A DNA stretch of 12,886 bases from an uncultured Caulobacter sp. (GCA_937925635.1 CALALX010000116.1:1-12886); one strand, 5' to 3'; numbered from the stretch's first letter, positions 1-8,187 are shown. Notes: a model not told the origin generated them from the letters alone. Made by a program: numbers and translations.

Positions 1-546
1 TCCGACTTCCACGTGGTCGGCGGCCTGACCGAGCTGAACTACAACATCCGCTCCGTCGGCATGGACGCGGCGGCTGGCGACACCGACTCGGATGGCCTGA
101 AGGGCAGCTTCCGCCGGCGCGTGTTCGTGATGAACATCGCCATGGACCTGCGCCTGGTGAACAGCCGCACGCTCGAGGTGGTGGACGTCATCTCCTACCA
201 GAAGCAGATCGTCGGCCGCGAGGTCGGCGTCGGTCTGTTCGACTTCCTGAACGGCAACGTCTTCGACATCTCGGCCGGTTCGGGCGCGCTGGAGCCGCTG
301 CAGCTGGGCGTGCGCGCCCTGGTGGAGCGCGCGGTCGTCGAGATGAGCGCCAACCTCTACGGCATGCCCGGTCCGCAATCCTGCATGTCCAGCGATCCCC
401 TCGGTGGCGGCACGTTCGGCGTCACCGGAGGCTTCACGCCCGCGTACAACAACCTGGGGACCAACAATGCCTCGACCCGCGAAGACCCGTCTCGCTGGAG
501 CGATCGCCGCGATCCCGATGCTGGCGGTCTGCGCGGCCGCTACTAG
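1..546 (+). CDS. hfaB: HfaB, CsgG-like outer-membrane holdfast secretion lipoprotein (3' part only)
   Basis: The reading frame is open from base 1, so the start, lipoprotein signal and N-terminal half lie outside the window; 181 C-terminal residues are visible. The stretch from about residue 39 (VFVMNIAMDLRLVNSRTLEVV) to about 120 has the alternating pattern of CsgG-family proteins, which form the outer-membrane pore for curli subunits. In Caulobacter the CsgG-like HfaB is needed for secretion and stability of the holdfast anchors HfaA and HfaD (established knowledge). The assignment to HfaB rather than a generic CsgG rests on the next gene, which fits HfaD. The last 60 or so residues, from about LYGMPGPQSC, are a Gly/Asn/Pro-rich tail ending in an Arg/Asp-rich segment, and I see no CsgG-type pattern in them. 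The final 80 nt also encode the start of hfaD in another frame, so the two genes are very probably co-transcribed and may be translationally coupled. Confidence 0.85.
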   Translation, partial: SDFHVVGGLTELNYNIRSVGMDAAAGDTDSDGLKGSFRRRVFVMNIAMDLRLVNSRTLEVVDVISYQKQIVGREVGVGLFDFLNGNVFDISAGSGALEPLQLGVRALVERAVVEMSANLYGMPGPQSCMSSDPLGGGTFGVTGGFTPAYNNLGTNNASTREDPSRWSDRRDPDAGGLRGRY

Positions 547-1714
547 CGCCCAGGCGCAGGACGCCTCGGTCATCAACAACCAGATCCAGCTGGGCGACCT
601 GTTCTCGACCCAGACGCTGAACGTGGTCGAGGTCGACGAAGGCGTCGGCGCGGAGACCACCGCCACGGGCAACGGCGTGGTCGCCGGCGCCGACGGCGTC
701 GACCTGTCGATCACCTCCAACCAGACGATGGCCGGCTCCGCCCAGGCGGTGACGACGGTGAACGCCACGACGTCGATGGGCGACTCCTCCCAGATCAACA
801 CGACGGCCTTGGGCAACACGGCCGATGTCTCGATCACTCAGGCGACGGTGACGGGCGTCCTGACGCAGATCGCCACGGCCTCGCCAAACGTCACGGCGCA
901 GGGCTACGTCGAGGCGGAGACGGCGTCTGCCGGCGACCTCGGCGTCGCCACCACGGCGATCTCGAACAGCGCCTCGCTGACCCTGACCAACGGCTCCGCC
1001 GGCGTCCGCTTCAACCAGAGCAGCGCCGCCGACGTGCTCGCCGATGGCGGCGCGGTCGTCCAGTATGTTTCGGGCACGGCGGATGTCTCGGGCGTCGCGG
1101 CGGGCAACAGCGTCGCCCTGGTCGGAACCGAAACCTCGGCCGCGCGCATCGCGGTCAGCCAGACCAACAGCAGCGGCCTGGTGCAGGCCAGCCAGTTCAC
1201 CGCCTACGGCAACGCCCAGACGGCCTACACGACGGCGACGGCCGCCGGGAATACCGTCGGCGCGGCCAACGAGGGGCCGCTGCTGGACGTGGCCTCCAAC
1301 CAGTACAACGAAGCCTATGTCCGGGCCCAGGCCGAGAGCAGCGCCTGGCAATTCGGCGAAGGCGCCGCGACGGCCTATGCGGTCGGCAACGCGGTGCTGG
1401 CCGGCGACACGGGCGAAGCGGTCGTGCTCGACAACGTCCAGCTCAACACCGGCGGCGGGGTGGAAGCCATCGCCAGCTTCGCCGGAAACGAAGGATACGA
1501 CGGCTACAGCCGCGCCACCGCGGTCGGCAACGACGCGACGGCCTACAGCTGCTCGGCCTGCACCGGCTCGATGACCGTCAGCAACGCCCAGACCAACGGC
1601 GCGGACGTCGGCGCGACCTCGACGACCTCAGTGACGGCCGGCCGGCTGATCAACAGCACCTCGACGGCGATCGGCAACAACGCCAGCTTCTACGTCACCC
1701 GCCCGGGCAGCTAG
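467..1714 (+). CDS. hfaD: HfaD, secreted repetitive holdfast attachment protein
   Basis: The protein has 415 residues from the ATG at 467. I chose this start because it gives a clean Sec signal peptide: basic MPRPAKTR, a hydrophobic core, and a likely cleavage SAQA|QD after residue 30. Longer in-frame starts have no signal at the N-terminus, and a GGGGA stretch sits just upstream. The mature part is rich in Ala, Thr, Ser, Gly, Val and Asn and nearly free of Lys and of long hydrophobic runs. It is built from about eight repeats of some 48 residues, each with a Gly-Asn or Ser-Asn turn (Asn at 69, 117, 167, 214, 262, 308, 355, 404) and, in most, a Gln or Asn-Gln about 17 residues later. This resembles curlin-type beta-solenoids. 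HfaD in Caulobacter is a stalk-tip surface protein that anchors the holdfast and is exported through HfaB (established knowledge). Length, order and composition fit HfaD. A short Cys pair (YSCSAC) lies near residue 362. Confidence 0.85.
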   Translation: MPRPAKTRLAGAIAAIPMLAVCAAATSAQAQDASVINNQIQLGDLFSTQTLNVVEVDEGVGAETTATGNGVVAGADGVDLSITSNQTMAGSAQAVTTVNATTSMGDSSQINTTALGNTADVSITQATVTGVLTQIATASPNVTAQGYVEAETASAGDLGVATTAISNSASLTLTNGSAGVRFNQSSAADVLADGGAVVQYVSGTADVSGVAAGNSVALVGTETSAARIAVSQTNSSGLVQASQFTAYGNAQTAYTTATAAGNTVGAANEGPLLDVASNQYNEAYVRAQAESSAWQFGEGAATAYAVGNAVLAGDTGEAVVLDNVQLNTGGGVEAIASFAGNEGYDGYSRATAVGNDATAYSCSACTGSMTVSNAQTNGADVGATSTTSVTAGRLINSTSTAIGNNASFYVTRPGS

Positions 1715-3009
1715 CCTAGCAGGCCGCGCGCCAGGCCGGTCAGCGCACAGGCGATCACCACCGGCACGACGTTGATCTTGAACCGTATGAGGGCGACCGC
1801 CGCGGCGACCGCCAGCAGAGCCGTCGCTGGGTCAAACGAGACCGGATCGGGCGTCGCTACTCTCGCGCCCCAGGGCGTCGCCGCCTCCCCGACCCGCGTG
1901 AACAGCACATGCACCGCGAACCACAGCGCCAGGCTGGCGATGACGCCGAGCACCGCGGCCATCACGGCGGCCAGCACGCCTCGGGCCTGTCGGTTGCGCC
2001 GCAGCGCCTCGGCATAGGGCGCGCCCGCGAAGATGTAGAGAAAGCTCGGCGCGAAGGTCTGCCACAGGGCCATCCCCGCCCCGGCCAGGGCCCAGCCGAC
2101 GCCGCCGCCCTGCCGCCAGCCGGTCATGAAGCCGACAAACTGGTTGACCAACACCAGCGGCCCCGGCGTCGTCTCGGCCAGGCCGAGCCCGTCGACCATC
2201 TGACCGGCTTCAAGCCAGCCATGGGTCTCGACCACCTGCTGCTGCAACCAGGCCAGCAGGGCGTAGGCGCCGCCGAAGCTGGTCGCCGCCAGGCTGGCGA
2301 ACACCCCGCCGAGCAGGCTGAGCCAGTGGTCGCCGCCCAGTAGCGCGACAGAGGCGGCGAGCGGCGCCAGCCAGAGGGCGGCCCACAGCAGGATCGTGCC
2401 CAGCACGCGGCCTCCGCGAAGCCTGACCTCAGAAGGTCCGTCGATGGCCGCAGCCTCCTCGCGTCGGAACAGCCCGACGGCCGCCGCCGCCAGGATGACC
2501 AGCGGAAACGGCAGGCCGAACAGCGCCAGGGCCAGGAACGCGCCTCCCGCGATCGCAAGATCGCTCCGCCCCTTGAGGGCGCGCTTTCCGACACGCGTCA
2601 GGGCCTCGACCACCAAGGCCAACACCGCGCCCTTCACGCCGGTCAGGGCTGCGATGGCCAGCGGGGCCTCCCCGTGCAGGGCGTAGAGCCAGGACAGGGC
2701 CAGCACAACCACGGCGCCGGGCAGCACGAACAGCAGACCGACGATCAGGCCGCCGACCACGCCACGCAGGCTCCAGCCGACATAGGTCGCGAGCTGCTGC
2801 GCCTCGGGACCGGGCAGCAGTGTGCAGAAACTCAGGGCGTGCAGGTAGCGCGGCTCGTCGATCCAACGCTTCTCGTCGACGAAGACGCGGTGCATGAGCG
2901 CGATCTGACCGGCCGGCCCGCCAAAGCCCAGGCAACCGATGCGGAACGAAGTCCCCACCAGGTCGGACAGGCTCGGGGCCGGGCGGGTCGCTTCGCCGGT
3001 GTCGCCCAT
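1711..3009 (-). CDS. chrA: ChrA-type chromate transporter (CHR family), two-domain form
   Basis: The 432-residue membrane protein is of typical length for the bidomain CHR family, which moves chromate out of the cell and lowers chromate toxicity. The N-terminal half has the family marks GFGGP (residues 28-32), the RW segment after it, and LLPGPEAQQLATYVGW (from residue 64). The second half repeats the pattern: SFGGAYALLAWLQ near residue 243 and TTPGPLVLVNQFVGF near residue 280. Several hydrophobic segments of 18-22 residues lie between. The ATG at 3009 has a strong GGAGG ribosome-binding site 5-6 nt upstream. The stop shares the bases CTAG with the stop of the convergent hfaD. There is no chrB regulator beside it, so regulation is unclear. 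Some CHR proteins carry other oxyanions such as sulfate, so the substrate is inferred from family only. Confidence 0.93.
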   Translation of the reverse strand: MGDTGEATRPAPSLSDLVGTSFRIGCLGFGGPAGQIALMHRVFVDEKRWIDEPRYLHALSFCTLLPGPEAQQLATYVGWSLRGVVGGLIVGLLFVLPGAVVVLALSWLYALHGEAPLAIAALTGVKGAVLALVVEALTRVGKRALKGRSDLAIAGGAFLALALFGLPFPLVILAAAAVGLFRREEAAAIDGPSEVRLRGGRVLGTILLWAALWLAPLAASVALLGGDHWLSLLGGVFASLAATSFGGAYALLAWLQQQVVETHGWLEAGQMVDGLGLAETTPGPLVLVNQFVGFMTGWRQGGGVGWALAGAGMALWQTFAPSFLYIFAGAPYAEALRRNRQARGVLAAVMAAVLGVIASLALWFAVHVLFTRVGEAATPWGARVATPDPVSFDPATALLAVAAAVALIRFKINVVPVVIACALTGLARGLLG

Positions 3010-3269
3010 GATCGCCTCCGGCCCTGTGACTCGGACGGTGTTTGGGCGACGCGCCCCCCAGGGGGATCGTCACGCCCCGATGACGTAAGGCTAGGCGAGG
3101 ACCGGACGCCGATCCAGCCGTCGCGGAGGCGATCGCCAGCCGCCGGACGATTTCCCGGCGCTCGAACGCCGCTCCCCACCCGCGCCCAGAAGCGGCCTTG
3201 CGTTCGCCGCACGGCCCGGCGAAGGTGCCCGCCAACGCTCGTGATGACCCTTCGAGACCAATCACCCAA
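3010..3269. other. Divergent intergenic region between chrA and the M16 peptidase gene
   Basis: These 260 nt must hold the promoters for two divergent transcripts. The chrA ribosome-binding site (CCTCC on this strand) is just inside the left edge. A short GC-rich hairpin (CCCCC-A-GGGGG, 3055-3065) and a CGTCA/TGACG inverted repeat (3068-3072 and 3081-3085) are visible and could be an operator or leader structure, but nothing proves this. I cannot pick a convincing -35/-10 pair for either gene. The right side shows no clear Shine-Dalgarno sequence in front of the ATG at 3270. Confidence 0.5.
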
Positions 3270-6203
3270 ATGATCCGTGTTGCCCGGCCGGCTCTCGCCG
3301 CCGTGATGGTGCTGTCCCTCGCCGCCTGCGCAGGCTTCAAGGACCGCCTTCCCAAGCTGCCTTCGCTCGGCGCCGACCGGCCCGCGGACGCGGCCTCGAC
3401 GCCCGCCGCGCCAGTCGCCGCACCCGCGCCAAAACTGGCCGCGGGGCAATGGCCGCAAGCCCTTTCGGACTTGACGCCCGACCCGGACGTCCGCTTCGGG
3501 ACACTACCCAACGGCATGCGCTACGCCCTGCTGAAGAACGCCACGCCGCCGGGGCAGGCGTCCCTTCGCCTGCGTTTCGACGCCGGCTCGCTGATGGAGA
3601 CGAACCAGCAGCTGGGTCTCGCCCACTTCCTCGAACACATGGCGTTCAACGGATCGAAGGGCATCCCCGAGGGGGAGATGGTGAAGATGCTCGAACGCCA
3701 GGGCCTGGCCTTCGGCGCGGACACCAACGCCTCCACGGACTTCGAGGAGACGGTCTACAAGCTCGACCTTCCCCGCACCGACGACGCCACCGTCGACCTG
3801 TCGCTCAAGGTCATGCGCGAGACGGCCAGCGAGCTGCTGATCGACCCCGCCGCCGTCGACCGCGAGCGAGGCGTTGTCCTCTCGGAGGAACGCACGCGGG
3901 ACAGTCCGGGCTGGCGCGTGTTTAAGGCGCGCTTGCGGTTCATCCTCAAGGGCCAGCGGCCGCCCGAGCGCTGGCCGATCGGCACGGTCGACATCCTGAA
4001 GAACGCCCCGGCGTCGGAGATCTCCGCCTATTACAGGACCTGGTACCGTCCCGAACGGGCGACGCTGATCGCGGTCGGCGACTTCGATGTCGACGCCATG
4101 GAAGCCAAGATCAAGGCGGCCTTCGGCGACTGGCGCAATGCGCACCGGGACGGCCAGGACCCCGCCATGGGTCCGGTCGCCCGCCGCGGCCTGGAGACCA
4201 TGGTCGTGGTCGAGCCCGGCTCGTCGACGACGCTGCAGATCGGCTGGGTCGCGCCGGTTGACCTGACGCGCGACACCCAGGCCAAGCGCCGTCGCCAATG
4301 GACCGAGCAGCTCGGCTTCTCCGTGCTCAACCGTCGCCTGGAAGCGCTCGCGCGCGGCGGCGACGCGCCCTTCCTGAGCGCCGGCGCCTTTTCCAGCAAT
4401 CAGGTCCAGGCCGCCAGGGTGACGACCGTCGCGGTCACCGCCCGTCCGGGCGCCTGGCAGTCCGCCCTCGCCGCCGTCGAACAGGAGCAGCGACGCGCCG
4501 TGACCTTCGGCGTTCGCCAGGACGAGCTGGACCGCGAGATCGAGGAATACCGCCAGGCGCTCAAGACCCGCGCCGCGGCGGCCGCCACGCGCCGGACGCC
4601 GGGCTTGGCCAACGAGCTCGTTGGCTCGCTGGGCGAGGACGACATCATCACCAGTCCGGCGCAGGATCTGGCGCTTTTCGAGGCCGTGGTGAAGGACTTG
4701 AAGGCCGCGACCGTTTCGGACGCGCTGAAAGGCGCCTTCGCCGGCGCCGGACCACTCGTATTCGTCGCCACCCCCACGCCGATCGAAGGGGCCGAGGCCG
4801 CCGTCGCCCAGGCCTTCGAGGCCTCGCGCAAGCTGGCCGTGACCGCGCCCGAGGCCCCGCGCCAGATCGCCTGGCCATACGGTTCATTCGGTCCGGCCGG
4901 CAAAGTCGCCGAACAGACCGAGGTCACCGACCTGGACACGGTCTTCGTGCGCTTCGAGAACGGCGTCCGCCTGACCGTGAAGCCGACCCGTTTCCGGGAC
5001 GATCAGGTGCTGGTGAAGGTGCGGATCGGCGACGGGCTGATGGCCCTGCCGGCCGACCGCCAGTCAATGTTCTGGGCCCATTCGGCGGTGGTCGAGGGCG
5101 GCCTGGCGAAGATCAGCGCCGAGGACATGGAGCGGGTCCTGGCCTCGCGCGTCTATTCCGCCCGGTTTGGGGTCGATGACGACGCCTTTGTCCTGACAGG
5201 CGGCACGCGGCCCGAGGACCTGGACGTGCAGCTTCAGGTGCTGGCCGCCTACGCCAGTGAGCCCGGCTGGCGCCCAGAGGCCTTCCAGCGCGCCCGCACC
5301 TACGCCGGCACGCTGTCCGAGCAGTGGCAGGCTACGGATGGGGGGGTCTTCAACCGCGACCTCGCCGGCCTGTTGCACAACGGCGACCGCCGCTGGACCT
5401 GGCCCTCGGCCCAGGACATCGCCTCCGCCCGTCCGGAGGATCTGAAGGCCAGCCTCGACGCCGCGCTGACCACCGGCGGCATCGAGGTGGTCATTGTCGG
5501 CGACATCACCGTCGACAAGGCCATCGAAGCGATCGCCGCAACCTTCGGCGCGCTCGGCAAGCGTCCGGAGGTCCGCCTGGCTCCGCCCGCGAGCGTGGGC
5601 TTCCCCGCCCCGGTGGCCGCACCGGTCGTGCTGACCCATGGCGGTCGTGACGACCAGTCGGTGGCCTACATCGCCTGGCGGACGGACGATTTCTACGCGG
5701 ACGTCCAGAAGGCGCGGAACGTGGCCCTGCTGGGCGACGTCATCGACCTGCGGCTGACCCAGGAACTGCGCGAGAACCAAGGCGCGACCTATTCGCCCTC
5801 GGTGGGCTGGAACGCCAGCGACGTCTGGACCGACTGGGGCTACCTGTCGGCCCGCGTCGAGATCCCGCCGCCGCTGGTCGAGGGCTTCTATCGCGACGTC
5901 AAGCGGATCGCCGCCGACCTGCGCGCCGCGCCGCCGACCGCCGACGAGATGGACCGAGCGCGCAAGCCCCGCCTGGAGCGCCTGACCAAGGCCCGCGAGA
6001 CCAACGAGTACTGGCTTGAGGAACTGGCCGGAGCCCAGGTCGATCCGCGCCGGCTCGCGGCCACGCGATCGGTGCTGGCCGGCTACGAGCGGATCACCGC
6101 CCAGGATGTCCAGGCCGCGGCCCGGAAGTACCTGACCGAGGACGGCGCCTGGATGCTGGTCGTGCGGCCGCAGACCAGTTCTTCGCGGGGGGCGACGCAA
6201 TGA
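3270..6203 (+). CDS. M16 family zinc metallopeptidase, predicted lipoprotein (pitrilysin/PqqL-like)
   Basis: The protein has 977 residues from the ATG at 3270. This start is chosen because it exposes a lipoprotein signal, MIRVARPALAAVMVLSLAAC, with lipobox LAAC and lipidated Cys20. Ala follows the Cys, which favours the outer membrane. A Pro/Ala linker follows to about residue 60. The first M16 domain holds the inverted zinc motif HFLEH (His119, Glu122, His123) and the third ligand in ERGVVLSE (Glu206, with the conserved Glu199 seven residues before it). An M16 C-domain pattern (ATLIAVGDFDVDAM) lies near residue 263. The second half repeats the fold from about residue 560 without HxxEH, as is usual in the family, and carries RENQGATY (Arg834, Tyr841), matching the Arg/Tyr pair seven residues apart that contacts substrate in insulin-degrading enzyme. 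It should degrade peptides in the periplasm or at the outer membrane. No pqq genes are nearby, so the pqqL symbol is not used. Confidence 0.93.
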   Translation: MIRVARPALAAVMVLSLAACAGFKDRLPKLPSLGADRPADAASTPAAPVAAPAPKLAAGQWPQALSDLTPDPDVRFGTLPNGMRYALLKNATPPGQASLRLRFDAGSLMETNQQLGLAHFLEHMAFNGSKGIPEGEMVKMLERQGLAFGADTNASTDFEETVYKLDLPRTDDATVDLSLKVMRETASELLIDPAAVDRERGVVLSEERTRDSPGWRVFKARLRFILKGQRPPERWPIGTVDILKNAPASEISAYYRTWYRPERATLIAVGDFDVDAMEAKIKAAFGDWRNAHRDGQDPAMGPVARRGLETMVVVEPGSSTTLQIGWVAPVDLTRDTQAKRRRQWTEQLGFSVLNRRLEALARGGDAPFLSAGAFSSNQVQAARVTTVAVTARPGAWQSALAAVEQEQRRAVTFGVRQDELDREIEEYRQALKTRAAAAATRRTPGLANELVGSLGEDDIITSPAQDLALFEAVVKDLKAATVSDALKGAFAGAGPLVFVATPTPIEGAEAAVAQAFEASRKLAVTAPEAPRQIAWPYGSFGPAGKVAEQTEVTDLDTVFVRFENGVRLTVKPTRFRDDQVLVKVRIGDGLMALPADRQSMFWAHSAVVEGGLAKISAEDMERVLASRVYSARFGVDDDAFVLTGGTRPEDLDVQLQVLAAYASEPGWRPEAFQRARTYAGTLSEQWQATDGGVFNRDLAGLLHNGDRRWTWPSAQDIASARPEDLKASLDAALTTGGIEVVIVGDITVDKAIEAIAATFGALGKRPEVRLAPPASVGFPAPVAAPVVLTHGGRDDQSVAYIAWRTDDFYADVQKARNVALLGDVIDLRLTQELRENQGATYSPSVGWNASDVWTDWGYLSARVEIPPPLVEGFYRDVKRIAADLRAAPPTADEMDRARKPRLERLTKARETNEYWLEELAGAQVDPRRLAATRSVLAGYERITAQDVQAAARKYLTEDGAWMLVVRPQTSSSRGATQ

Positions 6204-6622
6204 GCCCCGTGCGCGTCATCGCCGCCGCCAGTTTGGCCCTGCTGGCCGCGTCCGGCGCCGCCCGGGCCGCCGAGACGCCGGAACGCGAGCTGCAGATGCT
6301 GGGCCGCTGCGCCCTGGCCAGCAGCGTCTATCGTTCGCTGATGCCGCCCGCGATCGCGCCGGTGCAGCCCACCGACGCCGACAAGGCGCTCCATGCGCGG
6401 ATGCAGCTGGCCGATCCGATCCTGCGGGCCCGGGCGGACGCCCTGGCCGGCGAGGTGGACGCGGCGAAGCGGGACGCGATCTCCACCGAGCTGAAGGCCC
6501 AGTTCCAGGCTCAATTGGCCCCCAAGGACGGGCCGAGGAAGACCCCGCGCGAGGCGCTGGACCTCTACGCGCCGATCCTGGAGGCCTGCATCGTGCGGGC
6601 GCAGATCCTGCCCAAGCCCTAG
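6200..6622 (+). CDS. Small exported protein of unknown function, coupled to the M16 peptidase
   Basis: The 140-residue protein is one I do not recognise as a named family. The N-terminus is a Sec signal peptide (MSPVRVIAAASLALLAASGAARA, cleavage near residue 23 or 24), so the product is periplasmic or secreted. The mature part is about 117 residues, mostly helical by composition, with exactly two cysteines, Cys37 near the start and Cys130 near the end, which could form a disulfide joining the two ends. The start overlaps the M16 stop as ATGA (6200-6203), the usual sign of translational coupling, so the two are very likely one operon. A role as partner, regulator or substrate of the peptidase is possible but only inferred from position. 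The stop shares CTAG with the convergent gene on the other strand. Confidence 0.8.
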   Translation: MSPVRVIAAASLALLAASGAARAAETPERELQMLGRCALASSVYRSLMPPAIAPVQPTDADKALHARMQLADPILRARADALAGEVDAAKRDAISTELKAQFQAQLAPKDGPRKTPREALDLYAPILEACIVRAQILPKP

Positions 6623-7485
6623 TAGACGACCCCGCCCACGCCGCCGTCGAGGCTCATGGTCACGCTCGACGCCGAGGTCTCCGTGTAGGTCTCCTCGCGA
6701 TAGGCCGTGTAGGTCTCGACCGTCACGATGGTCAGCACCTTGAGCCCCGCTCCGAAACGGCGAAGCAGGCTGCGCTCGTTGCAGTCACGCGCGGGAGCCT
6801 GCGGCCGGCAAGCCAGCGAGCCGCCGTCAGCGCCGTTGCCGCGCGTGCGATAGAGGGCCTCGCCCTTGCCGCACATCATGGTCTGGCCGCCGCCCCAGGA
6901 CACCTGCTCGGCCCAGTCGGCGATGGTGATCTGCATGCGCGTGCCGGCGATGCAGCGATAGAGCTCGCCGTCGTAGCCCTCCTCCACGTCGCGGTCCGGA
7001 AAGACCTGCGAGGCGGGATGGGGGATGTCGCGATCGTCGAGGCAGAAGGCGCGGATCACGACCCGCCGGGTCCGGGTGCGCGTCGCCTCATAGGCCACCT
7101 GGCGGGTCTTGCGCAGCCCCTCCACGTCCAGGCCCTGAATGACGCCGGTCGCCGAGGGCGGGGCGTAGTAGCCGCCGCCGCCTCCGCCGCCGTAGACCAC
7201 AGCCCCGGCGCCCGCTCCGGCGCCGCTCACCGCGATGGCCACGGCGTTGCTGTTGACGATGACGTTGGTGCGACCGCCGCTGGTGCAGCAGGTCGGCGGG
7301 CTCGGCGGCCGGGGGGGCGGCGCCGGCGGCGTGCAGCACGGCGGCGGGGTCGGCGGCGAGCAGCAGGGCGGCGGCGGGGGCGGCGTGCAGCACTGGGCGG
7401 CGGCGTCCTGTCCCGGCATCGCCGACGAGCCCAGCCACAGCAGCATGCCGCCGGCCAGTCCGAGCAACCAGTTCCGAGGCGTCAT
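6619..7485 (-). CDS. Exported Cys-pair/Pro-rich protein of unknown function
   Basis: The protein has 288 residues from the ATG at 7485, chosen because GGAGGGGG sits just upstream and a signal peptide follows (MTPRNWLLGLAGGMLLWLGSSAMPGQDAAAQ, cleavage near residue 30). A longer open frame upstream of this ATG lacks such a signal and overlaps the divergent PAS gene. The mature protein opens with four Cys-Cys pairs at residues 32-33, 41-42, 50-51 and 66-67, separated by proline runs. A Val/Ala/Gly segment and a run of seven Gly before YYAPP follow. The C-terminal 170 residues look folded, with five single cysteines (contexts FCLDD, YRCIAG, MMCGKG, LACRP, RDCNE) and a Thr/Tyr-rich end (ETYTAYREETYTET). 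Cysteine content and export suggest disulfide bonds, metal binding or a cell-surface role; none is proven. I do not recognise the family. Confidence 0.8.
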   Translation of the reverse strand: MTPRNWLLGLAGGMLLWLGSSAMPGQDAAAQCCTPPPPPPCCSPPTPPPCCTPPAPPPRPPSPPTCCTSGGRTNVIVNSNAVAIAVSGAGAGAGAVVYGGGGGGGYYAPPSATGVIQGLDVEGLRKTRQVAYEATRTRTRRVVIRAFCLDDRDIPHPASQVFPDRDVEEGYDGELYRCIAGTRMQITIADWAEQVSWGGGQTMMCGKGEALYRTRGNGADGGSLACRPQAPARDCNERSLLRRFGAGLKVLTIVTVETYTAYREETYTETSASSVTMSLDGGVGGVVY

Positions 7486-7641
7486 GGACGGCCCCCTCCA
7501 CAAAATCCTTCCGGATCCGCATGCAAGAACCGCGCCTGGGCGCCCCTGCGCGTCCCGAAAGGGGACACTGCGGACCTGGCCCGGAACTTCCCTGCAACCC
7601 CCGTGCGGCCGAGCAAGGCCGCGCGGCCGAGGGTCCGGACC
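7486..7641. other. Divergent intergenic region between the Cys-pair/Pro gene and the PAS gene
   Basis: These 156 nt separate two divergent starts. A GGTCCGGACC palindrome (7632-7641) directly touches the ATG of the PAS gene, and GAGGG at 7629-7633 is its likely ribosome-binding site. The palindrome could hide or expose that site, or bind a repressor, but may be chance in GC-rich DNA. No clear promoter boxes were picked. Confidence 0.4.
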
Positions 7642-8187
7642 ATGGTCCATCCCAACACGGAACGATTGACGGAGTATTGGCGCGCCCGACGGGGCGACCG
7701 GCCCCTGCCCCGCCGGGCCGACATCGACCCGATGGCGTTCCACCAGTTGCTGCCCCAGACCTTCGTCGTCGGGCGTGGGGAGCAGGGCCTGTATCCGTTC
7801 CGCCTGGTCGGCGGGATGATCGCGGACCTCTGCCAGAGCGACCTGCGGGGGCGCTGCCTGCTGGAGCTTTGGCGGCCGAGTGACCGCTGGCAGCTGAAGT
7901 CGGCGCTGGAGTTCGCGCGGCGCCGGCCCGAACCGGTCGTGGTCAACGCCGACGTGATGGTGGACGGGGCCCCGTGCCTGGGCCTGGAGATTCTGCTGGC
8001 TCCGATGACCGGCCCCACCGACGAGGCCGACCGCTTCCTGGGCCACATGCAGCCGGCGGCGCCGCTGGCGCGTCTGCGCGGCCGTCCGGCCCAGGCGCTG
8101 GCCATCGCCGGCATCGCCCGCTCGGACAACGGCGAGACCGCGCCATCGCTGAAACTGGCCGCCGTCGACGGGCGCCGGATCGCCTGA
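7642..8187 (+). CDS. PAS_5-domain protein (single-domain sensor, no output domain)
   Basis: The protein has 181 residues from the ATG at 7642, preceded by GAGGG with 8 nt spacing; the frame is open further upstream but without family sequence. The opening NTERLTEYWRARRGDRPLPRRADIDP, then LLPQTFVV, then YPFRLVGGMIADLCQSDLRGRCLLELW is the standard pattern of the PAS_5 family (formerly DUF1457), common in Alphaproteobacteria and present in several copies in Caulobacteraceae. The PAS core covers about residues 20-145. The remainder is a short tail without a kinase, GGDEF or HTH domain, so it would have to signal by protein contact or ligand binding. Some Caulobacter members of this family affect motility and cell-cycle signalling, but I cannot say that this one does. 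There is no signal peptide, so it is cytosolic. The stop codon abuts the stop of the convergent aldo/keto reductase with no spacer. Confidence 0.85.
   Translation: MVHPNTERLTEYWRARRGDRPLPRRADIDPMAFHQLLPQTFVVGRGEQGLYPFRLVGGMIADLCQSDLRGRCLLELWRPSDRWQLKSALEFARRRPEPVVVNADVMVDGAPCLGLEILLAPMTGPTDEADRFLGHMQPAAPLARLRGRPAQALAIAGIARSDNGETAPSLKLAAVDGRRIA

Noticed and set aside
404..466. Longer start for hfaD within hfaB
   Set aside because: The extra 21 residues bury the signal peptide and read as an out-of-frame copy of hfaB codons; the ATG at 467 gives a normal secreted N-terminus.
7284..7400. G-rich runs on the + strand that could form a G-quadruplex
   Set aside because: The runs are explained by proline codons on the reverse strand; they may still fold, but nothing shows selection for it.
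7486..8046. N-terminal extension of the Cys-pair/Pro protein on the reverse strand
   Set aside because: It would overlap the well-supported PAS gene on the other strand, and the ATG at 7485 has both a strong ribosome-binding site and a signal peptide directly after it.
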